A DNA stretch of 64,000 nucleotides from Amorphochlora amoebiformis (taxonomy: Eukaryota > Cercozoa > Chlorarachniophyceae): assembly GCA_054601695.1 (NCBI GenBank), contig BAAHQB010000179.1, positions 124,001 to 188,000 on the forward strand. The letters are read 5' to 3'. The position numbers were made by a program, and so were the translations under genes. A model generated the notes under the pieces. That model saw only the letters and a list, made by a program, of their open reading frames with translations. It had not been told where the DNA came from and did not search any database. Shown here piece after piece: positions 43,778 through 64,000 of the stretch (positions within the stretch are counted from its first letter, which is position 1; every line of letters starts with the position of its first letter).

Positions 43778-44603
43778 ATATATATTATACCTAAACAATC
43801 GCATAATCGATTCATATTTTTATAAAAATAACAAATATTATATATATATATATATATTATATATATATATATAATATATATATAATATAATATATATATG
43901 CGTGTGTATATTTAATATATATGTAATCATCAGACTCAAAGTCGAGAAATGGAAATGCATTGCTTGTGGTTGGTCTAACGACCAGACTAGAATTGTAAAT
44001 TATTACCTAACCTTAACCCTAACCCTAACCTAACTCGAACCCTAACCCTAATCCTAACTGCTAAGAAGGAATGCTCTCAGAGCAGCAGAAACAAAAACAA
44101 GAATGCACAGACATATCCCCACACAAAGACGCATTAGACAATTTTTTACCCGCATACCAGACACACTGGCCGACAACACCCCACCACATCAACACTCAAC
44201 ACGCCCAACATCACGATCTGCTGTTATCCCTAACAGCACTATAGCCCCACTCTGTGGAGGAGTCGATGGTCCTCGGACTAAGACATGCTGAATAATCTGA
44301 TCCTAATCCTAACTCTAACCCTAACCCTAACGCATACCACGCATCCACACCACCACAACAACGTACACCCCAAAACACCACGATCTGCTGTTATCCCAAA
44401 CAGCTCCATAGCCCCACAATATGGAGGAGTCAATGGTCCTCGGACTAAGACATGCTGAATAATCTGATCCTAACCCTAACTCTAACTAACCCTAACCCAA
44501 ACCTTACCTATGAATAGAATTGTTATTCATGCCGCGCACCCAAAGAATACCCCTCTGAAAGTCTTGTGAACAAGGTACATTGTAAATTGAATATGTATGT
44601 TTA

Positions 44604-44654
<51 letters not shown>

Positions 44655-44673
44655 CATATACAGATGTGTATTT

Positions 44674-44717
<44 letters not shown>

Positions 44718-44750
44718 TCTTAATATGGAAAATTATAATTTATATAATAT

Positions 44751-44789
<39 letters not shown>

Positions 44790-45161
44790 TATGTGCATAC
44801 TTTTCCAACTAAACATATCTATGTCATATATGCGCTCGACCATGACAGATACATGAACTGTAAACATTCGCATAAGCACAAACACACCTATAAAAACGTA
44901 TATGACGTAAACGCCTGTTATGCTGATGATGTGAGTAATATCGCCGTGTTTACCTTCCATGTGATAACCGTGTTTACGTTACATGAGATCCTATGTATCT
45001 TTCCATGTAAAATAGGTATTTGCTGACTGTAAACCTCCTGTTTATATTAAGTCTAACTTTACCAATCCAGAACCCTAACCTTAATCCCAACCTTAACCCT
45101 AACCCTAACCCTGACTTAAACCAACCAGGCCAGTTGGTACTGTCAAAGGTGCAAGGTGCTT

Positions 45162-45199
<38 letters not shown>

Positions 45200-45203
45200 A
45201 TGT

Positions 45204-45238
<35 letters not shown>

Positions 45239-45276
45239 AATATATATATATATAATATATATATATATATGTATAC

Positions 45277-45309
<33 letters not shown>

Positions 45310-45389
45310 CATATGTATGTATATCTCCTCGACATATTGTGATCGCTTTTGGACATATATATGTAGGTGTAGAATAGCATAAGGGAGGA

Positions 45390-45437
<48 letters not shown>

Positions 45438-45499
45438 CCTCGGCATGTTGTAATCTCTTTTGATGTATATACGTAGATGTATGATAGCATAAGGGAGGA

Positions 45500-45530
<31 letters not shown>

Positions 45531-45617
45531 ATATATATATGTATGTATATATTTCGTCAGCATATTGCAATCTATTTTGGACATATATATGTAGGTGCAT
45601 AATAGCGCAAGGGAGGA

Positions 45618-45675
<58 letters not shown>

Positions 45676-45873
45676 TATATGTCCTCAACGTATTGTAATC
45701 TCTTTTTGACATATATGTAGGTGTACAATAGCATAAGGGAGGATAATATATATATATGTATATATATGTATATATATATATATGTGTGTGTAGGTGTATA
45801 ATAGCATAAGGGAGGATTCTTGTTACGTGTGCAAAAGGCACCATACTGACTGCGCTAAAGACTCTCAAATGGG

Positions 45874-45912
<39 letters not shown>

Positions 45913-46027
45913 CCACTTGAGATATATATAAATATATGTATAGATAGATAGATCTAGATAATTGTACATGTATATTACATATATAAATCATGCATATGTA
46001 CATGTGAACGACATATTGTACATATAT

Positions 46028-46069
<42 letters not shown>

Positions 46070-46268
46070 GTAAGATATATATAAATATGTAAATATATGT
46101 ATATATTATATATTACATATACAATATATAAATAAATATACATATATATGTACGTACATGTATATATACTTTACTACATATAGTATATATATACACATAT
46201 ATATATATATATATACATATATATAAATACATATCACATGTATATTTGTACATGCACATATATATAGC

Positions 46269-46309
<41 letters not shown>

Positions 46310-46834
46310 TTATATTTGTAAATAGATATGTGTATATTTTAACTAGATATTCATATTTCTAGGCATCGAAAAGCCCCAATTGAAAGTCAAGTTCCAAGCC
46401 GGAGACTGGTACTTAGCCCTAGCCCTAACCGTAACGCTAACCCTAACCGTAACGCTAACCTTAACCGTAACGCTAACGCTAACGCTAACCGTAAGCTAAC
46501 CCTGACCGAAGCTAACTCCAACGTAACGCTAACCCTAACCATAACGATAACCCTGACCGTAACGCTAACTCAAACAGTAACGCTAACCTGACCATAAGCT
46601 AAAGAGTGTTTAGTAATGATGCATCTATATGCACGTATAGATAGACATATGCATGTAAATTTAAATAAATCTATTTATGAGAAACGTACATATACGTAAT
46701 TTTATAATACGTACAAAATAAACATATGTATGTATGTGTATACACAGCATACATATATACATCTAGGTATGTATATGTGTAATATATAGAATACAAATAA
46801 ATGCATATGTATATATAAATGAATGCACGTATAC

Positions 46835-46892
<58 letters not shown>

Positions 46893-47011
46893 AATGTGTA
46901 GGATTGTAGTAATTGCAAGGCACACAACTTATATATATATATATAATATATATTATATATATATATATATATATAAATTTGTAGGATTTGTAGTAATTGC
47001 AAGGGACACAA

Positions 47012-47058
<47 letters not shown>

Positions 47059-47161
47059 TTGTAGGATTTGCAGTAATTGCAAGGCACACAACTTTAGAGG
47101 AAATGAGAAGTGTCACAAATGCGACAAAAAAAAGGAAAAACGTGAGGTATATCAATAGATA

Positions 47162-47229
<68 letters not shown>

Positions 47230-47852
47230 TACATATATATATATGAAATGAAATGCAGATATACATATGTACTGTAGAACTATGTACATTGATACACCAT
47301 AGTTATGAACAAAGCACACATATATATATATATATATATAATATTCATATGTAGTCAATTTTGAACTCCTAGGTATATTATATGTATATATATAGACATG
47401 GGTATTTATATTGAATTTTACACATAATATATAAGTGTACATATATTATAAATATATGTATATATATATTGATATATACATATACATATATTGTTAATAT
47501 AGCGGTGTAGCCAGTGATTTGATTATAGCCAGTTTGGATTATGACCAACTTGACCAGGATAAAGTCAATATGTCCGCATAGAATATTCTCGAACTATTCC
47601 AAACTTCTCGACCATCTTCTAATCTCCTGCAGAGCGTAACATAGCGTGACGTTAAGGTAATACACCTAATAGTCTGAAGATCCGTTACTACCGGGTAGTA
47701 CGGGATGAGACGGTCTCCACGAATCTCCGGAATCTCCGGAATCTCCGGAATCTCCGGAATCTCGAGCGATCTTAAAGAATATATTTCTTACTCTATCGAA
47801 TTGTCAGGCTGCATTCTCACATGCTATATTTTCGTTTATATATATATATGTG

Positions 47853-47922
<70 letters not shown>

Positions 47923-48156
47923 GTATGTATAAATATGTATGTACATACAATTTGGCTACGTATATACATATTTATTCATTTACCATTTTTTCCATGTATA
48001 TGTATATATATATATATATATATGTATTGATATGTATATAAATATATGTATGTATATGTATGTATGTATATATATATGTATGCATGTATTATATATATTT
48101 AGTATGTACACTGTACGCATATATATATGCATTATTCACAAATGTATATAGATATA

Positions 48157-48203
<47 letters not shown>

Positions 48204-48244
48204 ATATATGTACATGCATGCAAATATATTATACATATATATAT

Positions 48245-48276
<32 letters not shown>

Positions 48277-48337
48277 CGTACACACATACATATATTGTTA
48301 TACATACAATTATGAATATACATTTGCGTCGCATACA

Positions 48338-48398
<61 letters not shown>

Positions 48399-49005
48399 CA
48401 TATTCAGGTATTTGAGAGTACACCCCGAGAAGGTGACTGGATTTGTCCCAACTGCGCTACAGCAAACTTTGCCCAAAGAGTACAACCTAACCCTAACGCT
48501 AACCCTAACCCTAACACTAACCCTAACCCAAACCCTAGCCTAACCCTAACCTAACCCTAACCCTGACCCTAACCCTAACCCCATTTTGTACTCTACCCGC
48601 CCTGACATAACCCTAACGCTTCGTCTAGCGCTAATCCTAAGCCTGAGTTGCACGCAAAGGTTCAGGGTTAGGATCAGATTATTCAGGATGTCTACGTCCG
48701 AGGACCATTGACTCCTCCACATTATGGGGGGTTAGGATCAGATTATTCAGCATGTCTTAGTCCTGGGACCATTGACTCTGTGGGGCGTTAGGGTTAGGGT
48801 TATGGTTAGGATTACGGTTAGGGTTAGGGTTAGGTTTACGGTTAGGATTAGGGTTAGGGTTAGGGTTACCAGCGCCGGTGAGATCCACGACATGAGCCGC
48901 ATAGACACGTGTTAGGGTTAGGGGTTTAGAATTTCTTGGAATTGTTCGGCTAATATTTCTTCTAACCCTTTAGAAGCTTTGCTTTGATTGTGGGATTAAG
49001 AGGTA

Positions 49006-49042
<37 letters not shown>

Positions 49043-49434
49043 TTTTGTATGTGTGTATTCTATTTATGTGTATGCAATATGCATGTGTGTATGTATGTAT
49101 GTGTGCATGTGTATGTATGTTTGTGTGGACATATGCGTATATATATATATATGTATATGTATGTATGCATATACATATATATACATATATGTATACATTT
49201 GTACTTGTAAATATATATATATATATTTATATATATATATATATTTACATAATATATATATATATATATATTTATATATAATACACGCATATATATATAT
49301 ATATATATATATATTATGGATATAGTGTGAGTTTATATTATCTATATCAAAATATAAAAGTACTACATCAATATTTCAAACTGTATACATAGATATTAAA
49401 ATATATATACGTGTACATGCATGTATATTAAACA

Positions 49435-49474
<40 letters not shown>

Positions 49475-49568
49475 CATGTAAATATAGGTGTATATACGTA
49501 CTTGCAAATATACATTCTTTATAATATAATATATATATATATATATGTTTGTGTATAACATATGTGTA

Positions 49569-49630
<62 letters not shown>

Positions 49631-49653
49631 TGTTTATGTATAACATGTGTGTA

Positions 49654-49699
<46 letters not shown>

Positions 49700-50422
49700 C
49701 ACATATGTATATAAATATATACATATATGTATATATATATATATATATATCTGTGTGTGTATATATATATGTATATATAATATATATAAGACGAATGAAT
49801 AAATATATACAGATGTATATATATGTATATATTCATACATTTAATATGCATAGACAAAGAAAAATATCTACAACCTAAATATATATATATATATATTTAC
49901 ATACAAAAAATGCATTTATATTTTGTTTATATATCTATACATTTAGATAAGATATACCATATATAACACTTAAAATTCAAATTTAATGTTCCCACTAGAC
50001 CTATGTTTATACTAGACCTACCAACGTGCTCAGAATTCAACCCGAAGTCGCCGACATAGGAGTTGTTCCTAACCCTAACCCTAGCCCTAACCTAACCCTA
50101 ACCCTAACCCTAAATCTGAATTCAAACCCTAACCCTAATCCAAGAATATCTTCGAATTTACCCTAACCCTGATCCTGTTCAACCCTAACCGTAACCCTAA
50201 CCCTAACTCTAACCCTAACCCGAAAGCAGTAACCCTAACCCTAACCTAACATTAGAGCTGGGAGTGTCCTAAGTGTAACCTACGCAATTCAAAGTTTTCG
50301 AAAATTTGCGTATCTTGCAAGTAACCCTAACCCTAACCCTAACCCTAACCCTAACTCTACATCTTATAGTCCTTTTTTGTCATGGGTCTGATGACGGTCT
50401 GAATTTATATGTTGGATGTGAA

Positions 50423-50484
<62 letters not shown>

Positions 50485-50559
50485 TACGAATACGTACATA
50501 TCTGTAGCCCTTGTCATAGGTCTGATGATGATCTGAATATATATATGTTGGATGTGAAA

Positions 50560-50603
<44 letters not shown>

Positions 50604-50686
50604 TACAAATACCTACATAATATTATACAAATAAACATACACACACATATAGACACACATACGAAAATGTATGATACACATATATT

Positions 50687-50717
<31 letters not shown>

Positions 50718-50965
50718 ATATATGTATATATATGTGTATATATATATATTTATTTATTTATATATCGTGATATATATCGCCTAACCTTGACCCGATTCTT
50801 AACCCTAACACAAGTCCTAACCCACCCTAACCCTAACCCTAACCCTAACCCTAACCCTAACTAACCTAACCCTAACCCTAACCTAACACTAACCCTAACA
50901 CAAAGATTTGAGCCGACGGGTAAAGCTAGAGAGGAATTGATGGTATGAATACATGTTTATATATT

Positions 50966-50998
<33 letters not shown>

Positions 50999-51238
50999 TA
51001 TATATATGTATAATGTATAATGTATATACAAATAAAGTAATCTCATAATATATGTATCCGTGTGTATATCTGTATTTGTAATATGTATATATATATATAT
51101 ATAACGTATATAAGCAAAAACACATGTATACAATATATACAGATATCTTTGATAAATGTATATACACACACATAGGTTATATATAACTAATACACACATA
51201 CAATATGCACATATGCATCCATTCAAATATATAAATAT

Positions 51239-51279
<41 letters not shown>

Positions 51280-51576
51280 AAATCAGGCCATAGCAAAAGA
51301 AACCCAGGGACCGGTACCCTAACCCTAACCGTAACCCTAACCCTAACCCTAACCCTAACCCCCTATATATATACGTCCTATGTGTATATATAAGTAGAAA
51401 TTGTATATAATACACACATGTATGTACATGTATCTATCTTGTGAATATACCCAAGCAGAATGTTTAAGTATATATACATATATATATATGTAGGGTAAAC
51501 CCTTACCCGTTGAAAAGGGCCTGCTGAGGGGTAGATTAAGGCTTTTTCCTCCTGCCGAAGAATTATTTGGTGATTA

Positions 51577-51629
<53 letters not shown>

Positions 51630-51932
51630 TATATGTATATTATATATATATATATATATATGTATCCGTTGTATAGAATTTCTCATTTTTTTCTCCCTCT
51701 CTATATACCTTTAATGTACATTTAAAGGATACAAGTATATAGCTACACGTATGTGCACATATGCGGATATTATATTTTTAATACTTATATATATACATAT
51801 ATATATATATTATATATGTATATATCTATATGAGCATTATCCTCCTGTAAACAGCTATCCGATAATATGGATGTATTTAATATTTAACAGTATTACTAGT
51901 ATTAATACTATTAGTATTCTGTAGTTTAGACT

Positions 51933-51964
<32 letters not shown>

Positions 51965-52070
51965 GTATTTATATATGTGTGTGTAGTTACATGCATATTT
52001 ATACAGGTCCGGAATTTGCTGTAAGTGACGTATCGGAACAAACAAATGACCCGTTTAGGGTAATTATATG

Positions 52071-52101
<31 letters not shown>

Positions 52102-52109
52102 ATGTGGAA

Positions 52110-52141
<32 letters not shown>

Positions 52142-52376
52142 GTGAAAAAATATATTTTATGTGTGCAAATATAACATATATATATATGCATTAGTCTACA
52201 CATACAAATAAACACATATTTACGTATATATATATATATATAATATATATATGTGTGTATATATATATATGTGTGTGTGTGTATTTGTGTACGCAACATG
52301 TATATATTTTAAAAAAAGGGAGTAAATATACACCATAATACTGTTGGTTAACAAACTATGTCAAAATACACATGTT

Positions 52377-52414
<38 letters not shown>

Positions 52415-52845
52415 TATTAATTTAAATATATATATATATATATATGTATATGAATATATGCTAAATATGAATACAAATATGTATATATATATATATACAT
52501 ATATATATATGTATATACATATATATATATATATAAAGGTTAAGAATATTGATCCTGGAGTAGCCAACTCGACCTGGGAGTGCTATAAATGCGGTACAGT
52601 GTATATATAATATATCGATATATATTATAATATCGTGTATCTATGAGAATATAATATATACATACATATACATATATGTAAATATATATATATACATACA
52701 TACATACATATGTATATATATTTATATATTTTTGAAAAATATGTACATACATAAATATATATATGTACATAGATATATATATATATATATGTATGTATTT
52801 ATATATATATATATATATATATGAATGAGTATATACATATGTGTG

Positions 52846-52886
<41 letters not shown>

Positions 52887-52912
52887 GTATGTATACATAT
52901 ATATGTTGCATT

Positions 52913-52947
<35 letters not shown>

Positions 52948-53076
52948 GTAGCTATATATACTGATATCATTGATATATTCGTAGCATAAAACATTTCTTA
53001 TTTAGGAAGCAGTAACGTAGGGTTGGATCCTTGCCACGTTTGCTATGGAAAGGCGACCGGAAAATCCTTAGAGTGA
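42413..53076 (+). CDS. Seven-RanBP2-zinc-finger protein with presequence-like N-terminus, 18 exons
   Basis: Exons: 42413-42661, 42768-42829, 43934-43994, 44518-44574, 45129-45155, 45815-45872, 46363-46408, 47065-47146, 48408-48479, 48974-49002, 50016-50061, 50256-50320, 50906-50942, 51287-51313, 51494-51569, 52007-52059, 52539-52593, 53006-53076. The total is 1173 nt or 390 aa, all phases consistent, stop TGA. Fingers have the WxCxxC...N...CxxC pattern: [45 protein letters not shown] (short, lacking the Asn loop), [62 protein letters not shown]. These fingers typically bind single-stranded RNA. The first 25 residues ([20 protein letters not shown]) are arginine-rich without acids, like a mitochondrial presequence. 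Plant OZ1/VAR3 organelle RNA factors have a similar layout, but orthology is not shown. Confidence 0.9.
44210..44304 (-). mobile_element. Dispersed element copy 5 (full)
   Basis: A full copy on the minus strand includes the hairpin TGTTATCCCTAACAGCA, CCACTCTGTGG, GGTCCTCGGAC and ATGCTGAATAATCTGATCCT. It is the reference for the full length of about 95 bp. Confidence 0.85.
44378..44471 (-). mobile_element. Dispersed element copy 6 (full)
   Basis: A near-identical neighbour of copy 5, sharing CACGATCTGCTGTTATCCC at one end and CTGAATAATCTGATCCTAA at the other. The two copies sit about 170 bp apart in the same intron. Confidence 0.85.
45320..45816 (+). repeat. U repeat cluster ending at a real 3' splice site
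   Basis: Units at about 45325-45392, 45430-45502, 45548-45620, 45682-45747 and a partial one at 45790-45816 each end GCATAAGGGAGGAT or similar. The last unit ends exactly at the acceptor of the exon starting 45815 (AAGGGAG|GAT). The earlier units therefore look like copies of the intron end. The module is shared with 33085-33645. Confidence 0.85.
46412..46600 (-). repeat. Degenerate CCGTAACGCTAA array
   Basis: A variant array of CTAACCGTAACG and CTAACGCTAACG units starts 5 bp after the donor of the exon ending at 46408. Confidence 0.85.
46905..47015 (+). repeat. Two partial copies of the exon-8 acceptor edge
   Basis: TGTAGGATT(T)GTAGTAATTGCAAG...CACAACTTATA occurs at about 46907-46932 and 46979-47016, before the real exon at 47065, which reads TGTAG|GATTTGCAGTAATTGC. 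Each copy keeps the TAG acceptor and about 30 exon bases, then runs into (TA)n. The copies read VV or VVI in place of the first zinc-binding cysteine. Confidence 0.85.
47470..47820 (+). other. Unique non-repeat island in zinc-finger intron 8
   Basis: About 350 bp of normal-complexity DNA lie in the intron 47147-48407. It contains AATCTCCGG four times in tandem at 47722-47757. Candidate exons (for example after TCCTGCAG near 47633) hit stops in all frames, so no exon is called. Confidence 0.5.
48485..48600 (-). repeat. CCCTAA array at donor side
   Basis: The exon ends CAAAGA|GTACAACC and continues directly into CTAACCCTAACGCTAACCC. The same intron ends CTAACCCTTTAG at 48973. Confidence 0.85.
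48668..48731 (+). mobile_element. Dispersed element copy 7
   Basis: AGGATCAGATTATTCAGGAT through ACTCCTCCACATTATGGGG, directly followed by copy 8. Confidence 0.8.
48732..48790 (+). mobile_element. Dispersed element copy 8
   Basis: AGGATCAGATTATTCAGCAT, GTCTTAGTCCTGGGACC and ATTGACTCTGTGGGG, then TTAGGG. It is in tandem with copy 7 and lacks the CTCCACA part. Confidence 0.8.
48781..48925 (+). repeat. TTAGGG array, same intron, opposite orientation
   Basis: TTAGGGTTAGGG and TTACGGTTAGGA units follow two dispersed-element copies. Together with the CCCTAA block at 48485 it makes a large inverted arrangement inside one intron. Confidence 0.85.
50068..50360 (-). repeat. CCCTAA arrays around zinc-finger exon 12
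   Basis: Arrays run into the acceptor (CTAACCTAACATTAG, 50255) and directly out of the donor (CAA|GTAACCCTAACCC, 50320). Confidence 0.9.
50379..50560 (+). repeat. Duplicated 45-bp segment in zinc-finger intron 12
   Basis: TGTCATgGGTCTGATGA...TCTGAAT...GTTGGATGTGAA occurs at 50379-50424 and 50512-50558, each followed by (TA)n. Confidence 0.8.
50782..50905 (-). repeat. CCCTAA array ending at acceptor
   Basis: The array ends CCCTAACACAAAG at the acceptor of exon 50906-50942. The same intron begins with an array at 50321, so both intron ends are telomere-like. Confidence 0.9.
51314..51362 (-). repeat. CCCTAA array from donor
   Basis: The intron begins GTACCCTAACCCTAACCG directly after the exon ending at 51313. 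Confidence 0.9.
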
Positions 53077-53724
53077 TCATGACTATCCATCGAGATCTAC
53101 CAGACTAGATCGCTAGTATAGTTTTAATTAATTGTTATTGATGGCATATATAATAAATTTATTATCATTGGCACATGTGACTATATAAATATATATCTAG
53201 ATATATACATATATATGTATATATATATATATATATATGTATTAAACAAAATAAATTACCCTAGTCTAGTAGTACTCAGATATACCAGATACTAGAGATA
53301 CCCCAGATACCATGCTCTAGATGCTGTGTAAAATATAGTACATCTAGACGTTCTACACGATAATCTAGATAATCTGTATATAAAACCTAGAAAACAAACA
53401 CGGCAGCGCAATTGTTACACAATAGTTATAGTAGTTATCATGACGGTCTAGTCCTGCGTATGGCTAGATGTAGAGATGGTGTACTGGTGGTTAGGTCTCC
53501 AGTTCCAACATCTACTAGACTCTAGAAACTGGAGAAATGTAGTAAGTCTAGTAAGTAGACCTAGCTACCCAGTGGCAGTATGTAACTTACTATAGTTACA
53601 CAGCATACATTTTACACTATAATATAGATTCCAGATATACCGATATCCAGCACTGATCTTGATGAATATCTTGTCATATATTTTAGCATTGCACATCAGC
53701 GTGATATCACTACCCCTTGCTAGA
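53077..53724. other. Convergent spacer zinc-finger gene / PEX11, CTAG-rich
   Basis: About 650 bp between two stop codons contain at least 15 CTAG tetramers (for example CCTAGTCTAGTAG near 53263 and ACTAGACTCTAGAAAC near 53516). A plus-strand ORF starting at 53662 overlaps the PEX11 last exon antisense and is not called. Confidence 0.55.
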
Positions 53725-61212
<7,488 letters not shown>

Positions 61213-61337
61213 GATAGTAACAGGGGGCTATGTGTGACAATTACGAAAGGTCACGCGGGGATTTTCCCCGGGATTTCGGGGACTTTTGCTAATACCTTTG
61301 ATTTTTAAATTATCGGCCCTGTCACTTGCGCGTCCTC
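61213..61337. promoter_or_regulatory. Bidirectional promoter, PEX11 / TatD
   Basis: These 125 bp separate the divergent ATGs and contain GTCACGC at 61250-61256 followed by GGGG, plus TGTGACAATTACG at 61232-61244. An AT-rich patch (TTTTTAAATTAT) lies near 61300. Promoter role is inferred. Confidence 0.55.
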
Positions 61338-63658
<2,321 letters not shown>

Positions 63659-64000
63659 GTTAATAGGATTAGGGTTAGGGTTACGGTTAGGGTTAGGGCA
63701 AGGGTTAGGGCTAGGGTTAGGGTTAGGGCTAGGGCTAGGGTTAGGGTTTGGGATAGAGTCAGGGATAAACAAGATATCTAGGATATATACATAGTGTGTG
63801 TATATATATATATATATAATATCCACGCATATATATATATATATATATATATATGTATTAGCTTGAGTCTAAGCTTATATCCTATCTAGATATCTAGATA
63901 TCTAGATATACTCTGACCTGGTATATTGTACTAGATACATGGTATAATACTAGGTATAGCTACAGTGGTATAATACTAGATATAGCTACAGAGAAATATA
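63659..64000. other. TTAGGG array then CTAG-rich end of window
   Basis: TTAGGG-type repeats occupy 63667-63755, then (TA)n, then a CTAG-rich end (ATATCTAGATATCTAGATATCT near 63885, ACTAGATATAGC near 63978). The TatD-type gene is unfinished here, so this is intron in my model, although the composition resembles the convergent spacers. Confidence 0.5.

Larger units (their letters stand above)
44005..44510 (-). repeat. CCCTAA arrays with two dispersed elements
   Basis: Short CCCTAA arrays at 44005-44058, 44302-44332 and 44467-44502 flank two dispersed-element copies within the zinc-finger intron 43995-44517. The intron starts close to the array and ends ACCTATGAATAG. Confidence 0.85.

Noticed and set aside
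44066-44110. Second half of zinc finger 2 (KECSQSS)
   Set aside because: It has no second cysteine of a CxxC and no GT for over 150 bp; the exon at 44518-44574 (NCYSCR) fits in phase.

Overview
This is nuclear DNA from an intron-rich unicellular eukaryote. Coding sequence is cut into short exons (often 25-90 bp) with GT-AG introns, and the introns hold long (TA)n tracts and telomere-like TTAGGG/CCCTAA arrays. I joined exons by splice site, reading phase and family similarity; every complete model below closes in frame except one stated break in the EB1 linker. The lineage cannot be fixed from this window. A peroxisomal PEX11, an autophagy ATG16, a microtubule plus-end EB1 and a presequence-like multi-zinc-finger protein point to a conventional protist cell.

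Layout, left to right: an unrecognised C-terminal ORF (+, 52-333); an unknown protein with a signal-like N-terminus (-, 2640-1678); elongation factor 2 (+, 2761-6722); ATG16 with coiled coil and WD40 propeller in 25 exons (-, 22041-7605); a Sas10-C-like gene probably continuous with downstream unassigned exons (+, 22149-26879); EB1 (-, 42303-31636); a protein with seven RanBP2-type zinc fingers (+, 42413-53076); PEX11 (-, 61212-53725); and the 5' part of a TatD/TATDN1-type nuclease gene (+, 61338 to beyond 63658).

The genes alternate strand strictly if the Sas10-like exons and the following exons are one gene. Start codons of each divergent pair lie only about 107-125 bp apart, and all four gaps carry the same heptamer, GTCACGC in one orientation or the other. 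Convergent gene ends are separated by CTAG-rich spacers.

The introns are the most unusual part. Telomere-like arrays often run right up to donor and acceptor sites. A dispersed repeat of about 50-100 bp with three short hairpins sits inside these arrays at 11 places. Exon edges carrying a splice site are repeatedly duplicated between (TA)n tracts. There is also a 172-nt pure G run in an EB1 intron and a 25-nt G run that stays in frame inside a TatD exon.
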